Shown here in pieces: positions 17,668-27,124 of a stretch of DNA of 64,000 nt. The notes under the pieces are model-generated. The model made no database searches. It saw only the letters and a list, made by a program, of their open reading frames with translations, and had not been told where the DNA came from. The position numbers and the translations under genes were made by a program. Origin of the DNA: Vibrio ouci (GTDB lineage: Bacteria > Pseudomonadota > Gammaproteobacteria > Enterobacterales > Vibrionaceae); NCBI RefSeq assembly GCF_004551525.1, contig NZ_SATR01000020.1, forward strand, positions 62,001 to 126,000, in the 5' to 3' direction. Position 1 is the stretch's first letter, and every line of letters begins with the position of its first letter.

Positions 17668-17796
17668 AAAAGTCTCCGAATAAACTGCTGTAATAGCAGC
17701 GCGGGCATAGTAACAAAACCCAAACAGAAAATCAGTCACTTTAGGCAAAAAAAGCACAATATTTGAGCAAGTTATAGTTCGAATGGAAAATATAAA

Positions 17797-17820
17797 AAAA
17801 GCGCCTAACTAGGCGCTTTT
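17797..17820 (-). terminator. Rho-independent terminator of tyrS
   Basis: An 11-bp stem AAAAGCGCCTA (17797-17807) / TAGGCGCTTTT (17810-17820) with a 2-nt gap is followed on the minus strand by TTTTTTTATA. It separates tyrS from the mgtE leader. Confidence 0.9.
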
Positions 17821-17852
17821 ATGAACGGTCAGTTGAATGACTTTATCGTCGA

Positions 17853-19040
17853 TTACTTGATAGTAATACGAGCAAACTTACGTTTACCAACTTGGAATAC
17901 GTATGTGCCTGCTTCTGGTGCAAATTTAGAATCTGCTACCTTCTCACCTTCAATCTTCGCTGCGCCCTGCTTAACCATACGCATCGCTTCTGAAGTAGAC
18001 GCACACAGACCCGCTTCTTTCAGAAGATTGCTCACAGGAAGACCTGCATCAAACTCAAACTCTGGCATTTCGTCAGGGATTTGGTTCTTAGCGAAACGGT
18101 TAACGAACTCTTGCTCTGCAGCGTCAGCATCAGCTTCAGTGTGGAAACGCGCAATGATCTCTTTTGCTAGTGCAACTTTCACATCACGTGGGTTTTTACC
18201 CGCTTCAACGCCAGCTTTAAGGTCTGCAATCTCTTCCAGAGGACGGAATGACAGCAGCTCGTAGTAGCTCCACATCAAGTCATCAGAAATCGACATGATC
18301 TTACCGAACATTTCACTCGGCGCTTCGCTCACACCAATGTAGTTGTGCGCTGACTTAGACATCTTCTTCTCGCCATCAAGACCAACAAGAAGTGGCATTG
18401 TCAGAACAACCTGAGGTTTTTGACCGTGTGCTTTTTGCAGTTCACGACCCATCAGTAGGTTGAACTTCTGGTCAGTACCACCTAGCTCAACGTCTGTTTC
18501 CATTGCTACTGAGTCATAACCTTGTAGGAGTGGATACATAAACTCATGGATAGCAATTGGCTGGCCGCCTGTGTAGCGCTTTTTAAAGTCATCACGCTCA
18601 AGCATACGAGCAACAGTCTGGTTAGCAGCAAGGCGAATCATACCTTCAGCACCAAGTTCAGATAGCCACTCAGAGTTAAATTGAATCTTAGTCTTTGCTG
18701 GATCAAGAATCTTGAACACCTGCTCTTTATACGTTTCAGCGTTACGCAGAACGTCTTCACGAGTCAGTGGTGGACGAGTCGTGTTCTTACCAGTTGGGTC
18801 ACCAACCATGCCAGTGAAGTCACCAATTAGGAACGTCACATCATGACCTAGTTCTTGAAAAGCGCGCAGCTTGTTCAAAATAACTGTATGACCTAGGTGA
18901 ATATCAGGAGCAGTTGGATCGGCACCCAATTTGATGCGAAGAGGACGACCCTCTTTCAATTTAGCAATCAGTTCTTCTTCTGGAATTAATTCGTCAACAC
19001 CGCGCTTAATCTCGGCTAGTGCAGCTTCAATGCTCGCCAT
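17853..19040 (-). CDS. tyrS: tyrosyl-tRNA synthetase
   Basis: This class I aminoacyl-tRNA synthetase charges tRNA-Tyr. The HIGH-type motif HLGH is at 48-51 ([15 protein letters not shown]) and KMSKS is in [13 protein letters not shown]-terminal S4-like RNA-binding domain is present ([21 protein letters not shown]...[21 protein letters not shown]). The length of 395 aa and the HLGH form fit the TyrRS-Z (TyrZ-like) subgroup common in vibrios. The ATG at 19040 follows GGGAG. It is divergent from the M23 peptidase gene. Confidence 0.95.
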   Translation of the reverse strand: MASIEAALAEIKRGVDELIPEEELIAKLKEGRPLRIKLGADPTAPDIHLGHTVILNKLRAFQELGHDVTFLIGDFTGMVGDPTGKNTTRPPLTREDVLRNAETYKEQVFKILDPAKTKIQFNSEWLSELGAEGMIRLAANQTVARMLERDDFKKRYTGGQPIAIHEFMYPLLQGYDSVAMETDVELGGTDQKFNLLMGRELQKAHGQKPQVVLTMPLLVGLDGEKKMSKSAHNYIGVSEAPSEMFGKIMSISDDLMWSYYELLSFRPLEEIADLKAGVEAGKNPRDVKVALAKEIIARFHTEADADAAEQEFVNRFAKNQIPDEMPEFEFDAGLPVSNLLKEAGLCASTSEAMRMVKQGAAKIEGEKVADSKFAPEAGTYVFQVGKRKFARITIK

Positions 19041-19169
19041 TCTTGTTCACTCCCACAGATTTGGCAAAAATTTGTTAGTTTGCCATCTTACTTGAATAGC
19101 GATGCTTTTTGAAACCAGTTAGACTAAACAGCTTAGCTTTTTTATTGAATTTTTTAGAACGGACATAAG

Positions 19170-20456
19170 ATGTTGTCGCTTTTCGCTCGACTTCCATGGA
19201 TTCACCGAGCTCTCATCGCTTTTTTTAGCGCCATTATTGTTGTCGCGCTGTTTCTTCCTGCACCGAAAGATCTTCGAGAGGAGGAAAGTAATTACCAAAT
19301 CGGCAAGGCTTACCCGATCAAAATTGATCAAGGGATATTCGCAGAGCAATCCTCTGTACCTACACTAGCTGTGCTACGTTGGGAAAAACACACCATTGGC
19401 TCCGGTGATAGCATGGCTTTGCTATTTCAACGCGCAGGACTATCTTCTCGTCTGCTGTATGAGCTAACTTCAACCAACAAAGATATTGAACGTCAGTTAA
19501 CACGAGTAAGACCCGGTGACTCTTTTCAGTTTGGTTTTGATGCAGACAAACAACTGATTCAAATTAAGCGTCAACTTAGCCCTTACGAAGCTTTCTTAGT
19601 GACTAAGTCTGATAATGGCTACACCTCTACCATTGATAAAAAAGACGTTCACTTTCAATACAACTATGCTGAAGCGAAAATCACTTCCAACTTCTGGAAT
19701 GCGGGTATTAGTGCAGGTTTAACAGCCAATCAGATTATGGAACTGGCGGGAATTTTTGGCTGGGATATCGACTTCGCACTCGATATTCGTAATGGCGATA
19801 ACTTCAGAATCCTCTACCAAGAAAAAGTGGTCGAAGGTGAAGTGGTAGGTCGAGGTAAAATCATTGCTGCGATCTTTACCAACCAAGGCGATACCTTTAC
19901 AGCCATCCGTGATGATAAGAGCGGAAATTACTATGATGAAAACGGCCGTGCGATGAAGAAAGCCTTCTTACGCTCACCGCTTGATTTTCGTCGTGTAACG
20001 TCCAACTTCAATCCAACTCGCCGCCACCCAGTAACGGGTAAAGTGCGAGCACACCGCGGCACCGATTACGCAGCTCCAGTAGGTACGCCGATTTGGGCTG
20101 CTGGTGATGGTATTGTTCAGAAGTCTAGCTACAACCAGTTCAATGGTAACTACGTATTTATCAAACACAGCAATACCTACATTACCAAATACCTCCACTT
20201 AACCAAACGTACCGTGAAAACAGGCCAACGCGTTAAACAGGGACAGACGATTGGTACTCTGGGCGGAACAGGCCGCGTGACAGGCCCTCACCTGCATTAT
20301 GAATTCCTCGTTAATGGGGTACATAAAAATGCCAGAACGGTTAAGTTACCTCAGTCTAAGTCTTTAACTGGTAAAACAAAAACCACCTTTATTGCCAATG
20401 CGAAGATAAGATTGGATAAGTTGGAACGATATGGCGAGCTGCTCGCCACACAATAA
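19170..20456 (+). CDS. M23 family peptidoglycan endopeptidase (MepM/Shy-like)
   Basis: This is a periplasmic, membrane-anchored zinc D,D-endopeptidase that cuts cross-links to allow cell-wall growth. An N-terminal TM anchor (about 15-32) is followed by an OapA/LysM-like region (SGDSMALLFQRAGLSSRLLYEL), a second intermediate domain, and the LytM domain. Zinc ligands are His295 and Asp299 (HRGTD) and His376 in HLHYE with His374. By position beside tyrS it corresponds to the V. cholerae ShyC-type enzyme as I remember it; I leave the symbol blank. The length of 428 aa is normal. A terminator follows directly. Confidence 0.92.
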   Translation: MLSLFARLPWIHRALIAFFSAIIVVALFLPAPKDLREEESNYQIGKAYPIKIDQGIFAEQSSVPTLAVLRWEKHTIGSGDSMALLFQRAGLSSRLLYELTSTNKDIERQLTRVRPGDSFQFGFDADKQLIQIKRQLSPYEAFLVTKSDNGYTSTIDKKDVHFQYNYAEAKITSNFWNAGISAGLTANQIMELAGIFGWDIDFALDIRNGDNFRILYQEKVVEGEVVGRGKIIAAIFTNQGDTFTAIRDDKSGNYYDENGRAMKKAFLRSPLDFRRVTSNFNPTRRHPVTGKVRAHRGTDYAAPVGTPIWAAGDGIVQKSSYNQFNGNYVFIKHSNTYITKYLHLTKRTVKTGQRVKQGQTIGTLGGTGRVTGPHLHYEFLVNGVHKNARTVKLPQSKSLTGKTKTTFIANAKIRLDKLERYGELLATQ

Positions 20457-20468
20457 ATACCAATAAAA

Positions 20469-20496
20469 AAGACCCGCCTACTAGAGCGGGTCTTGT
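20469..20496. terminator. terminator between the M23 gene and the RND operon
   Basis: AAGACCCGC (20469-20477) / GCGGGTCTT (20486-20494) has an A-run on the left that gives a T-tract on the minus strand. It serves the two converging units. Confidence 0.85.
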
Positions 20497-20515
20497 TCTA
20501 TTGGAGTTTCTTCGG

Positions 20516-23500
20516 CTAATCAGCCTCTATCACCCTATTGGCTTGTTCTTCTACCTTGTGCTGCTTACCCAGCATCAGCAGACACGGCGTCAGAACTAAT
20601 GTCAGAACCGTAGCAAACGCCAACCCACCAGCAACCGCAGTCGCTAATTGCGACCACCACTGAGTACTTGGTGCACCAAACTCAATCTTCTGGTTAATCA
20701 AGTCGATGTTCATCTCTAGCACCATAGGTAATAGTCCTAAAATCGTCGTCACTGTCGTCAATAATACGGGGCGCAGACGCTGTACACCGGTACGTAATAT
20801 CGCTTCTCGTTTATCCAGTCCACGCTTTAACAACTGATTGTAGGTATCAATCAAAACGATATTGTTGTTCACCACTATGCCCGCTAAGGCAATCACACCA
20901 ATACCCGACATAATAATGCCAAACGGCTTTTGAAATACCAGCAAACCAACAAATACCCCAACGGTTGAAAACAGCACCGCACTTAGGATCAAGAATGCCT
21001 GATAGAAGCTATTAAATTGAGTGATCAATATCAGCGCCATCACGACAAGCGCGACCATAAACGCATTTTGTAAGAAGGCAGAAGAGTTCTCTTGCTCCTC
21101 GTTCTGTCCGCGGATCTTAAACTCGACCCCTGAAGGTAATTCAAGCTGGGCGACCGCTTGAGTTATCTTAGGCAACTCTAGCGCTAGGTTATAACCCTCT
21201 TTCATATCAGCCATTATGTTGATCACGCGATGGCCATCAATACGGCGGATAGTGTCTTGCTTATGTTCAGGAACAATATTGGCAAAGTTGGTGATCGGCA
21301 CCAGCCCGGCAGGCGTTTTTACCCGCAGCTGATCGAATCGACCAATATCGCGCTTTTCTTCTGGGTAACGAACCAGAATATCCACTTCTTCGGTGGCATC
21401 ATCTGGCAAGTAATCACCAATCTTAAGTCCATTAGTCACAAACTGAACCGTATTGCCGACCAGTGTTGCATCGGCTGCAAAACGAGAGGCGTCATCTCGG
21501 CGAATATCAATCTGCCAGTCGATACCTTCTTTGCTGGAGGTATCACTGATATTAGTAAACGCAGGGTGGTTGTCCGCCCACTGCCTAACTAACTTAGCCG
21601 CGTTATCTAACTCGCCTGGGATGCGAGCAGACATTTCGATCACTAGGTCGTGTGCTACTGGAGGACCTGCATCTGGGAACTTATACTCAATCTCTACCCC
21701 AGCATAATGATCGGTTTGCTGTTTCAGCTCTTCAATGATGGTTTTCACTTTACGTCGATACTGCCAATCAACCGGGGTAATCTGAATCTGACCGATTTCA
21801 TCGTCCCCGCCAGTACGTGTATAGACACTTTCAAACTCATCATGGCCCAGCATTACCGCTTCAATATCACGCATAATCACGTCTTTCTCATCAAGAGATA
21901 AGTCACCATACGAACGAACTTTGACGGTAAAGAATGGCGGATCAACTTCAGGGAAGAATTCCGCACCCAACCCCGCTTTGGCGTAGGTAAAGCCCACCGC
22001 AATAGCGAGCAAAATAGCACTAAACAGGATTTTTAGCGGATGCTTGATAGCAATATCTAAGGTATGGAAATAGAGTTTGGTCAGCCCTGTCGCTTTAGAA
22101 AAATCGCCATCGTGTAACGCGACCATTTTCTCGCGCTGCTCTTTGGTCACATGCTGCGGTCGGCCAATCAAACTGCCCAACACAGGCACTAATAACAATG
22201 CCATGGCTAGCGAAGCACTGAGTGTGGCGATCAAGGTTAACGGTAAGTACTTCATAAACTCGCCAGTGACATCAGGCCAGAATAGTAGCGGAGCGAACGC
22301 AGCTAGTGTTGTGGCTGTTGATGCGGTAATCGGCCAAGCCATGCGCTTAGCGGCATCTCGATATGCTTCACGTCTCGGCGTACCCTCTTGCATGCGCCGA
22401 TCAGCAAACTCAGTAACAACAATCGCGCCATCCACCAGCATGCCCACGGCCATGATCAATGAGAAAAGCACCACGATATTGACCGTTAAGCCGAATACAG
22501 AAAGCACCAATAAACCAGTAAGGAAAGAACCAGGAATCGAGACCCCAACCAGAAATGCGGTTCTGACACCTAAGATAGCAATGATGACAATCACCACTAA
22601 TATGATCGCTGATAAGATATTGTTTTGCAGATCGTTGAGCATCACTTTGACATCTTTCGACTGATCCCAAGTGTACTTAACCAATAAGTTGTTCGGCCAT
22701 TCAGGACGCTTCTGCGCTTCTTCCAATACCAGTTTAATCAAATCAACGGTTTCAATGATGTTCTCGCCAGCACGCTTTTTCACATCCATAACGATGGCTG
22801 ATTTGCCATCTAATCGTGCATAACTTTCAGGATCACGGAATGCTCGCCTAACTGTTGCGACATCGCCAAAGGTAATTACCTGCTTACCATCGACTTTAAC
22901 CGGCAGGTCCAACACATCTTTCAATGAGTCAAAGACCGATGGGACTTTGACCGAAAAGCGCCCATACCCCGTATCAACAAAGCCTGCGGCAACCACGCGG
23001 TTATTCAACGCGATTAGATTGTAGATATCCGCTTGATCAAGACCGTAGCTTTCCATCAACAGCGGATCGACGATAATCTCAACAATATCTTCTCGATCAC
23101 CAGCAATATCGACTTCAAGGATCTGACGATAGCTTTCCAACTTGTCTCTTAACTGACGGGAAATTTGTACAATGGTTCTCTCGGGCACTGTGCCATAGAG
23201 CACTACGGATAACGCTGGCTCTTCCGAGGCTAGCGTCACTTCATTTACCGTAGGTTCATCACTGTCACTAGGCAGCTTAGGTTTGGCTAAGTCGACCGCT
23301 TCACGCACATCCGACATCGCCTTATTCAAATCGACACCAACACTGAACTCAAGCATCACCGAAGCGTGGCCTTCTGAGGCAGTCGAGGTCATCTCTTTCA
23401 CCCCTTCAATCGCTCGCAGCTCTTGCTCGATAGGTCGAACTAGCAATCGCTCAGCATCGTTAGGGGAAATCCCTTGGTGTCCAACCGACACATAAATAAT

Positions 23501-23632
23501 CGGGATGGTAATGTCCGGACTCGACTCTTTAGGAATGGTGATATAAGTGCCAATACCTGCCAACAAAATGAATATCAGCAATACCATCATGGTGCGGGTA
23601 CGCGACATCGCGGCATCAATTAATGCAAACAT
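20516..23632 (-). CDS. RND efflux pump, inner-membrane permease
   Basis: This proton-driven RND transporter of 1038 aa has the usual 12 TM helices (first at about 15-34, clusters at about 335-520 and 850-1015) and two large periplasmic loops. TM4 reads GMLVDGAIVVTEFAD: only one of the two Asp of AcrB (D407/D408) is kept, the second being Gly. In TM10 the AcrB Lys940 position reads Asn (GIVVNNNIVLID). It is therefore an RND branch distinct from AcrB. It is downstream of its adaptor gene with an 11-bp gap; no outer-membrane factor is encoded here, so a TolC encoded elsewhere is likely used. The V. cholerae pump at this locus is, from memory, a Vex system. The substrate is unknown. Confidence 0.93.
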   Translation of the reverse strand: MFALIDAAMSRTRTMMVLLIFILLAGIGTYITIPKESSPDITIPIIYVSVGHQGISPNDAERLLVRPIEQELRAIEGVKEMTSTASEGHASVMLEFSVGVDLNKAMSDVREAVDLAKPKLPSDSDEPTVNEVTLASEEPALSVVLYGTVPERTIVQISRQLRDKLESYRQILEVDIAGDREDIVEIIVDPLLMESYGLDQADIYNLIALNNRVVAAGFVDTGYGRFSVKVPSVFDSLKDVLDLPVKVDGKQVITFGDVATVRRAFRDPESYARLDGKSAIVMDVKKRAGENIIETVDLIKLVLEEAQKRPEWPNNLLVKYTWDQSKDVKVMLNDLQNNILSAIILVVIVIIAILGVRTAFLVGVSIPGSFLTGLLVLSVFGLTVNIVVLFSLIMAVGMLVDGAIVVTEFADRRMQEGTPRREAYRDAAKRMAWPITASTATTLAAFAPLLFWPDVTGEFMKYLPLTLIATLSASLAMALLLVPVLGSLIGRPQHVTKEQREKMVALHDGDFSKATGLTKLYFHTLDIAIKHPLKILFSAILLAIAVGFTYAKAGLGAEFFPEVDPPFFTVKVRSYGDLSLDEKDVIMRDIEAVMLGHDEFESVYTRTGGDDEIGQIQITPVDWQYRRKVKTIIEELKQQTDHYAGVEIEYKFPDAGPPVAHDLVIEMSARIPGELDNAAKLVRQWADNHPAFTNISDTSSKEGIDWQIDIRRDDASRFAADATLVGNTVQFVTNGLKIGDYLPDDATEEVDILVRYPEEKRDIGRFDQLRVKTPAGLVPITNFANIVPEHKQDTIRRIDGHRVINIMADMKEGYNLALELPKITQAVAQLELPSGVEFKIRGQNEEQENSSAFLQNAFMVALVVMALILITQFNSFYQAFLILSAVLFSTVGVFVGLLVFQKPFGIIMSGIGVIALAGIVVNNNIVLIDTYNQLLKRGLDKREAILRTGVQRLRPVLLTTVTTILGLLPMVLEMNIDLINQKIEFGAPSTQWWSQLATAVAGGLAFATVLTLVLTPCLLMLGKQHKVEEQANRVIEAD

Positions 23633-23643
23633 AATTGTGCCTC

Positions 23644-24726
23644 CTAGTTTTGCTGCTCGATGGCAACGACTTGGTCGCCATCACGCACAAAACCTTGTCC
23701 GGTCGTGACAATCTTGACTCGTTCACCAAGACCGGTAAGCCAAACCCCATCTTGCTCGGCCTTCACCAGTTGGATAGGCACAAACTCAATACGTTCTTTA
23801 ACTAAGGTTTTGACACCCAGATTGCCGGCTTCATCAAGCGCCAACATTGCAGGGGTTATCTTAATCGCCAACTGATCTTGCAGGTTTAATGTCACTTCGG
23901 CGCTGATACCAGCTGGGATTTTCTGCTCAGGATTGGCCATTTCGATTTCAATTGGGAAGGTATTGGTCGAAGAAGAGGAAACACGTGAAATGTAGCGCAC
24001 CGTCCCCATAGCTTCTTGGCCATTAATAAAGCGCACTTTAGCTTGTTGATCAGCAAGTAAATCTTGAATATGGCGCTCACTGACATCCGCTTCAATAATA
24101 ATTTTTTCTAGATCAATCAGAGTCGCCACCGGATCGCCAACCCCAACAAAGTCACCTTTCTCGATAAATAAATGATCCACCACGCCACCAAAAGGAGCAG
24201 TAACAGATGTGTTTCTTAATGCAATCTTGGCATTACTGACGCTTGCCTTAGCTTCGACTAATCCCGCTTGGGCATTGGTAAATGCGACTTCACCTTGCAA
24301 ACCTTTGCTCTTCAGTGATTGGGCCGCTTTATACTCTTTCTCTTTTACTTTCAGCATCGCTTGAGCGCGCTGAAGTTGAATCTCGAGATCCCCTTTATCA
24401 ATCAGGGCAATAACCTGACCTTGCTTAACGCTGTCCCCTTTTCTCACTTTAAGCTGAATAATCTTGCCGGCAATTTCTGCGCCTAACTTGGCTTGCTTAT
24501 TCGGCGCAGTGCGGCCATAAAGATCTATCGACTTATGCGTCGATTGCGCAGTAAAGGTGGTAAAGGCTACTTTAGCCAGTGGAATCTGTTCAGTTTCCTT
24601 CTGAGGCGTCGTGTCTTCAGCATTCAACATACCTACACCAAGCCACAGCGTCAGTATTGTTACCAGAATCAGAGAGATCAAATAGGGGCGAACTGCGAAA
24701 AAACGCAGTGGAGAGAAACTAGCCAT
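23644..24726 (-). CDS. RND efflux periplasmic adaptor (membrane fusion protein)
   Basis: The adaptor links the RND permease to an outer-membrane channel. A single N-terminal TM or signal-anchor (about 14-36) is followed by a beta-barrel/lipoyl half-motif (KLGAEIAGKIIQLKVRKGDSVKQGQVIALID), a short coiled-coil hairpin (about 108-165, rich in Ala, Lys and Gln), the second lipoyl half (VTAPFGGVVDHLFIEKGDFVGVGDPVATLID), and a membrane-proximal domain. The length of 360 aa is normal. It is first in a two-gene operon with the permease. Confidence 0.92.
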   Translation of the reverse strand: MASFSPLRFFAVRPYLISLILVTILTLWLGVGMLNAEDTTPQKETEQIPLAKVAFTTFTAQSTHKSIDLYGRTAPNKQAKLGAEIAGKIIQLKVRKGDSVKQGQVIALIDKGDLEIQLQRAQAMLKVKEKEYKAAQSLKSKGLQGEVAFTNAQAGLVEAKASVSNAKIALRNTSVTAPFGGVVDHLFIEKGDFVGVGDPVATLIDLEKIIIEADVSERHIQDLLADQQAKVRFINGQEAMGTVRYISRVSSSSTNTFPIEIEMANPEQKIPAGISAEVTLNLQDQLAIKITPAMLALDEAGNLGVKTLVKERIEFVPIQLVKAEQDGVWLTGLGERVKIVTTGQGFVRDGDQVVAIEQQN

Positions 24727-24940
24727 AACTGTCCTTAGTGTTGCTACTTAGTATTTAGATACGCGTCAAATGCGGTTAAAACATCATCTTTTATGTATTG
24801 CAGCTCAGAACTAAACAAGAACTATTTATCAGGATATAAATTAACCACTAAAAAATAAAATACAGTTGGACAGTAATTTAGGTCAGGTCTCAGTTTCTGG
24901 AATAATCACTATGTGGCGATAAGGAATACTAGATAAAACA

Positions 24941-24960
24941 AAGGCTGCGAAAGCAGCCTT
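24941..24960 (-). terminator. Rho-independent terminator of erpA
   Basis: AAGGCTGC (24941-24948) / GCAGCCTT (24953-24960) has a 4-nt loop. On the minus strand it is followed by TGTTTTATC. The 24727-24940 stretch between it and the adaptor start holds no further gene that I can see. Confidence 0.75.
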
Positions 24961-24977
24961 AGGGAAGTTGTTAGTGA

Positions 24978-25319
24978 TTAAACACTGAATGATGCACCGC
25001 AGCCACAGGTTGTTGTCGCATTCGGGTTGTTAACAAAGAAGCGCGCGCCTTCTAGACCTTCGGTGTAGTCGACTTGGCCACCCACTAGATATTGCAAACT
25101 CATAGGGTCAACAACTAATGTCACACCGCTGTTTACGATTGTTGTATCACCTTCATTGACGCTCTCGTCAAAAGTGAAACCGTATTGGAAACCGCTACAG
25201 CCACCACCCGTGATGTAAACACGCAGTTTTAGATTCGGATTTTCTTCTTCAGCAATCAGCGCCCCAACTCGGTTAGCGGCTGCGTCTGAAAATGTTAGTG
25301 GGATATTTACTTCGCTCAC
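24978..25319 (-). CDS. erpA: iron-sulfur cluster insertion protein ErpA
   Basis: This A-type carrier delivers Fe-S clusters to apo-proteins, including isoprenoid and respiratory enzymes. The three cluster-binding cysteines are Cys41 ([11 protein letters not shown]), Cys105 and Cys107 ([11 protein letters not shown] at the C-terminus). The length of 113 aa is typical. An IscR type-1-like palindrome overlays its predicted promoter (25392-25424). It is divergent from hemL. Confidence 0.96.
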   Translation of the reverse strand: MSEVNIPLTFSDAAANRVGALIAEEENPNLKLRVYITGGGCSGFQYGFTFDESVNEGDTTIVNSGVTLVVDPMSLQYLVGGQVDYTEGLEGARFFVNNPNATTTCGCGASFSV

Positions 25320-25391
25320 GATGACCTCTCTCAGTCGTCTATACCCAGACCGCTCTCACCATCTGGAGTTTTATATTCTAATATTAGGCTG

Positions 25392-25424
25392 ATTATCTAA
25401 TACCTGAGTGAAGCGTTCAAGTAT
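25392..25424 (-). promoter_or_regulatory. erpA promoter overlapped by an IscR type-1-like site
   Basis: On the minus strand, -35 TTGAAC (25420-25415) and -10 GATAAT (25397-25392) are 17 bp apart. The 25-bp palindrome 25424-25400, with outer arms ATACTTGA and TCAGGTAT, fits the IscR type-1 consensus at 21 of 25 positions by my count. IscR would repress when holo, as at iscR in E. coli. Confidence 0.6.
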
Positions 25425-25571
25425 TCACCACTTTTGAAGCTATTTTTTACGCAAAAACTGGTCTATTTGCTGCCAAAGTACTCAGAATGTGGCGCAAAGC
25501 GTTTTATTGAATTGGATTGGGCAGGTACAATGCGAGCCAAATTGGTCCGAGCAATCAAAAGAGGATATCCC

Positions 25572-26864
25572 ATGACCAAATCAGCAGATCTATTTCAAAA
25601 AGCACAACAAACCATTCCTGGTGGCGTGAACTCTCCAGTACGTGCTTTTAATGGCGTTGGCGGCGCACCGATTTTCGTTGAGCGTGCAGATGGCCCATTG
25701 ATTTTTGATGCTGATGGCAAGGCGTACATTGACTACGTTGGTTCTTGGGGTCCTATGATTCTAGGTCATAACCATGCAGTGATCCGTGAAGCGGTTATTG
25801 ATGCAGCGCAGCGCGGCCTTAGCTTTGGCGCTCCTACTGAGATGGAAATCGCTATGGCTGAGCTTGTGTCAGAGCTCGTACCATCAATGGAGCAAATCCG
25901 CATGGTGAGCTCAGGTACAGAAGCAACCATGAGTGCGATTCGCCTAGCTCGTGGGTACACTGGCCGCGATAAAATCATGAAGTTCGAAGGTTGTTACCAT
26001 GGCCACGCAGATAGCCTACTAGTTAAAGCTGGCTCTGGTGCTCTAACACTTGGTCAACCAAGCTCACCAGGTGTACCAGCAGACTTTGCAAAACATACCC
26101 TAACCGCAACATTTAACGATCTTGACTCAGTACGTGAGCTGTTCGCTGCAAACAAAGGTGAAATCGCTTGTATCATTGTTGAGCCAGTTGCGGGCAACAT
26201 GAACTGTATCCCACCTGTAGAAGGCTTCCACGAAGGTCTGCGTCAAATCTGTGATGAAGAAGGCGCACTACTGATTTTTGATGAAGTAATGACGGGGTTC
26301 CGCGTTGCTCTTGGTGGCGCTCAAGGTTACTACAACATCAAACCAGACCTAACGACACTAGGTAAAGTGATTGGTGGCGGTATGCCAGTAGGCGCGTTTG
26401 GTGGCCGTAAGGAAGTGATGCAGTACATCGCTCCAACAGGTCCAGTTTACCAAGCAGGTACACTTTCAGGTAACCCAGTAGCAATGGCTGCGGGCTTCGC
26501 ATGTCTTAACCTACTAAAAGAAGAAGGCAACGAGAAACGCCTTGCTTCTAAGACTAAGCAACTGGCAGATGGCTTTAAAGCACTGGCAGAGAGCCACGGT
26601 ATCCCATTGGTGGTTAACCAAGTAGGCGGTATGTTTGGCTTCTTCTTCACTGAGCAAGAGACCATCACTCGCTACGAAGACGTTACTAAGTGCGATATCG
26701 AACGCTTTAAGCGCTTCTTCCACCTAATGCTTAAGCACGGTGTTTACCTAGCACCTTCAGCATTTGAAGCAAGCTTTACTTCACTAGCACATGGCAGTAA
26801 AGAAATTGAAGCAACGCTAGAAGCAGCAGACCGCTGTTTTGCTATCCTTGCTCAAGAAGCTTAA
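25572..26864 (+). CDS. hemL: glutamate-1-semialdehyde 2,1-aminomutase HemL
   Basis: This PLP enzyme makes 5-aminolevulinate in the C5 haem pathway. Class-III aminotransferase features are present: the [16 protein letters not shown] cofactor loop, the YHGHAD motif, [10 protein letters not shown], and the PLP-binding Lys265 in [16 protein letters not shown]. The start at 25572 ([18 protein letters not shown]) follows AGAGGATATCCC and gives 430 aa. A longer open frame from 25434 would add 46 residues not found in the family. A possible -10 TACAAT lies at 25526-25531. Confidence 0.96.
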   Translation: MTKSADLFQKAQQTIPGGVNSPVRAFNGVGGAPIFVERADGPLIFDADGKAYIDYVGSWGPMILGHNHAVIREAVIDAAQRGLSFGAPTEMEIAMAELVSELVPSMEQIRMVSSGTEATMSAIRLARGYTGRDKIMKFEGCYHGHADSLLVKAGSGALTLGQPSSPGVPADFAKHTLTATFNDLDSVRELFAANKGEIACIIVEPVAGNMNCIPPVEGFHEGLRQICDEEGALLIFDEVMTGFRVALGGAQGYYNIKPDLTTLGKVIGGGMPVGAFGGRKEVMQYIAPTGPVYQAGTLSGNPVAMAAGFACLNLLKEEGNEKRLASKTKQLADGFKALAESHGIPLVVNQVGGMFGFFFTEQETITRYEDVTKCDIERFKRFFHLMLKHGVYLAPSAFEASFTSLAHGSKEIEATLEAADRCFAILAQEA

Positions 26865-26881
26865 TTAGCTCCTTACTTATA

Positions 26882-26907
26882 AAAAAGCTGCCTAGTGCAG
26901 CTTTTTT
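26882..26907. terminator. bidirectional terminator behind hemL
   Basis: AAAAAGCTGC (26882-26891) / GCAGCTTTTT (26897-26906) has loop CTAGT. Its right arm touches the stop codon of the small minus-strand gene 26906-27025, so it terminates both units. Confidence 0.88.
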
Positions 26908-27025
26908 ATTGCCAGTTAAGTACTACCAACACAACCAATGCCGCAACTAGCAGACTAAACCAAGGGAGGTTACGTCTCTTTGCCTTAGCTTCACTTGCGC
27001 ACTTCTCATTGTTACAACAGCCCAT
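26906..27025 (-). CDS. 39-residue Cys-rich single-pass membrane protein (unknown function)
   Basis: The ORF starts MGCCNNEKCA, continues with a basic stretch (SEAKAKRRN), then one hydrophobic helix of about 20 residues (LPWFSLLVAALVV, LVVL) and ends NWQ. Three cysteines in a CC-x5-C pattern precede the membrane span, and the positive residues between suggest an N-in topology with the cysteines in the cytoplasm. A terminator lies directly at its stop codon, which supports a real transcript. No strong ribosome-binding site is seen (AGG 12 nt upstream). I do not recognise the family; a metal-binding or redox role would be speculation. Confidence 0.6.
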   Translation of the reverse strand: MGCCNNEKCASEAKAKRRNLPWFSLLVAALVVLVVLNWQ

Positions 27026-27124
27026 AAAATAAATGCCTCATGGATAACTTTTTGATTTTGAATTGAAGACTGGAAATTTTGCAGCCATTATACTGGTATA
27101 AAATCGCATCATTGGACAACTATT

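Larger units (their letters stand above)
17395..17712 (-). promoter_or_regulatory. structured 5' leader of the mgtE-like gene
   Basis: The predicted -10 is TACTAT (17712-17707, minus strand), placing the start of transcription near 17700. In order the RNA holds: a 5-bp hairpin CTGCT/AGCAG (17699-17685); the leader ORF 17667-17623; hairpin CTCTACC/GGTAGAG (17597-17579); segment ATTTTTCTCC (17552-17543), which is perfectly complementary to the end of the leader ORF (17634-17625); the palindrome at 17510-17492; and GTTAG/CTAAC (about 17486-17470). No gene other than the leader ORF fits in this stretch. It does not match the M-box consensus as I know it. Confidence 0.55.

Noticed and set aside
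22077..22664. 195-codon ORF antisense to the RND permease
   Set aside because: Low-complexity Ser/Thr/Ala-rich composition typical of an antisense shadow; no ribosome-binding site and no family resemblance.
25434..25571. 46-residue N-terminal extension of HemL
   Set aside because: The family begins at [12 protein letters not shown], where a good ribosome-binding site stands; the extension covers promoter DNA.
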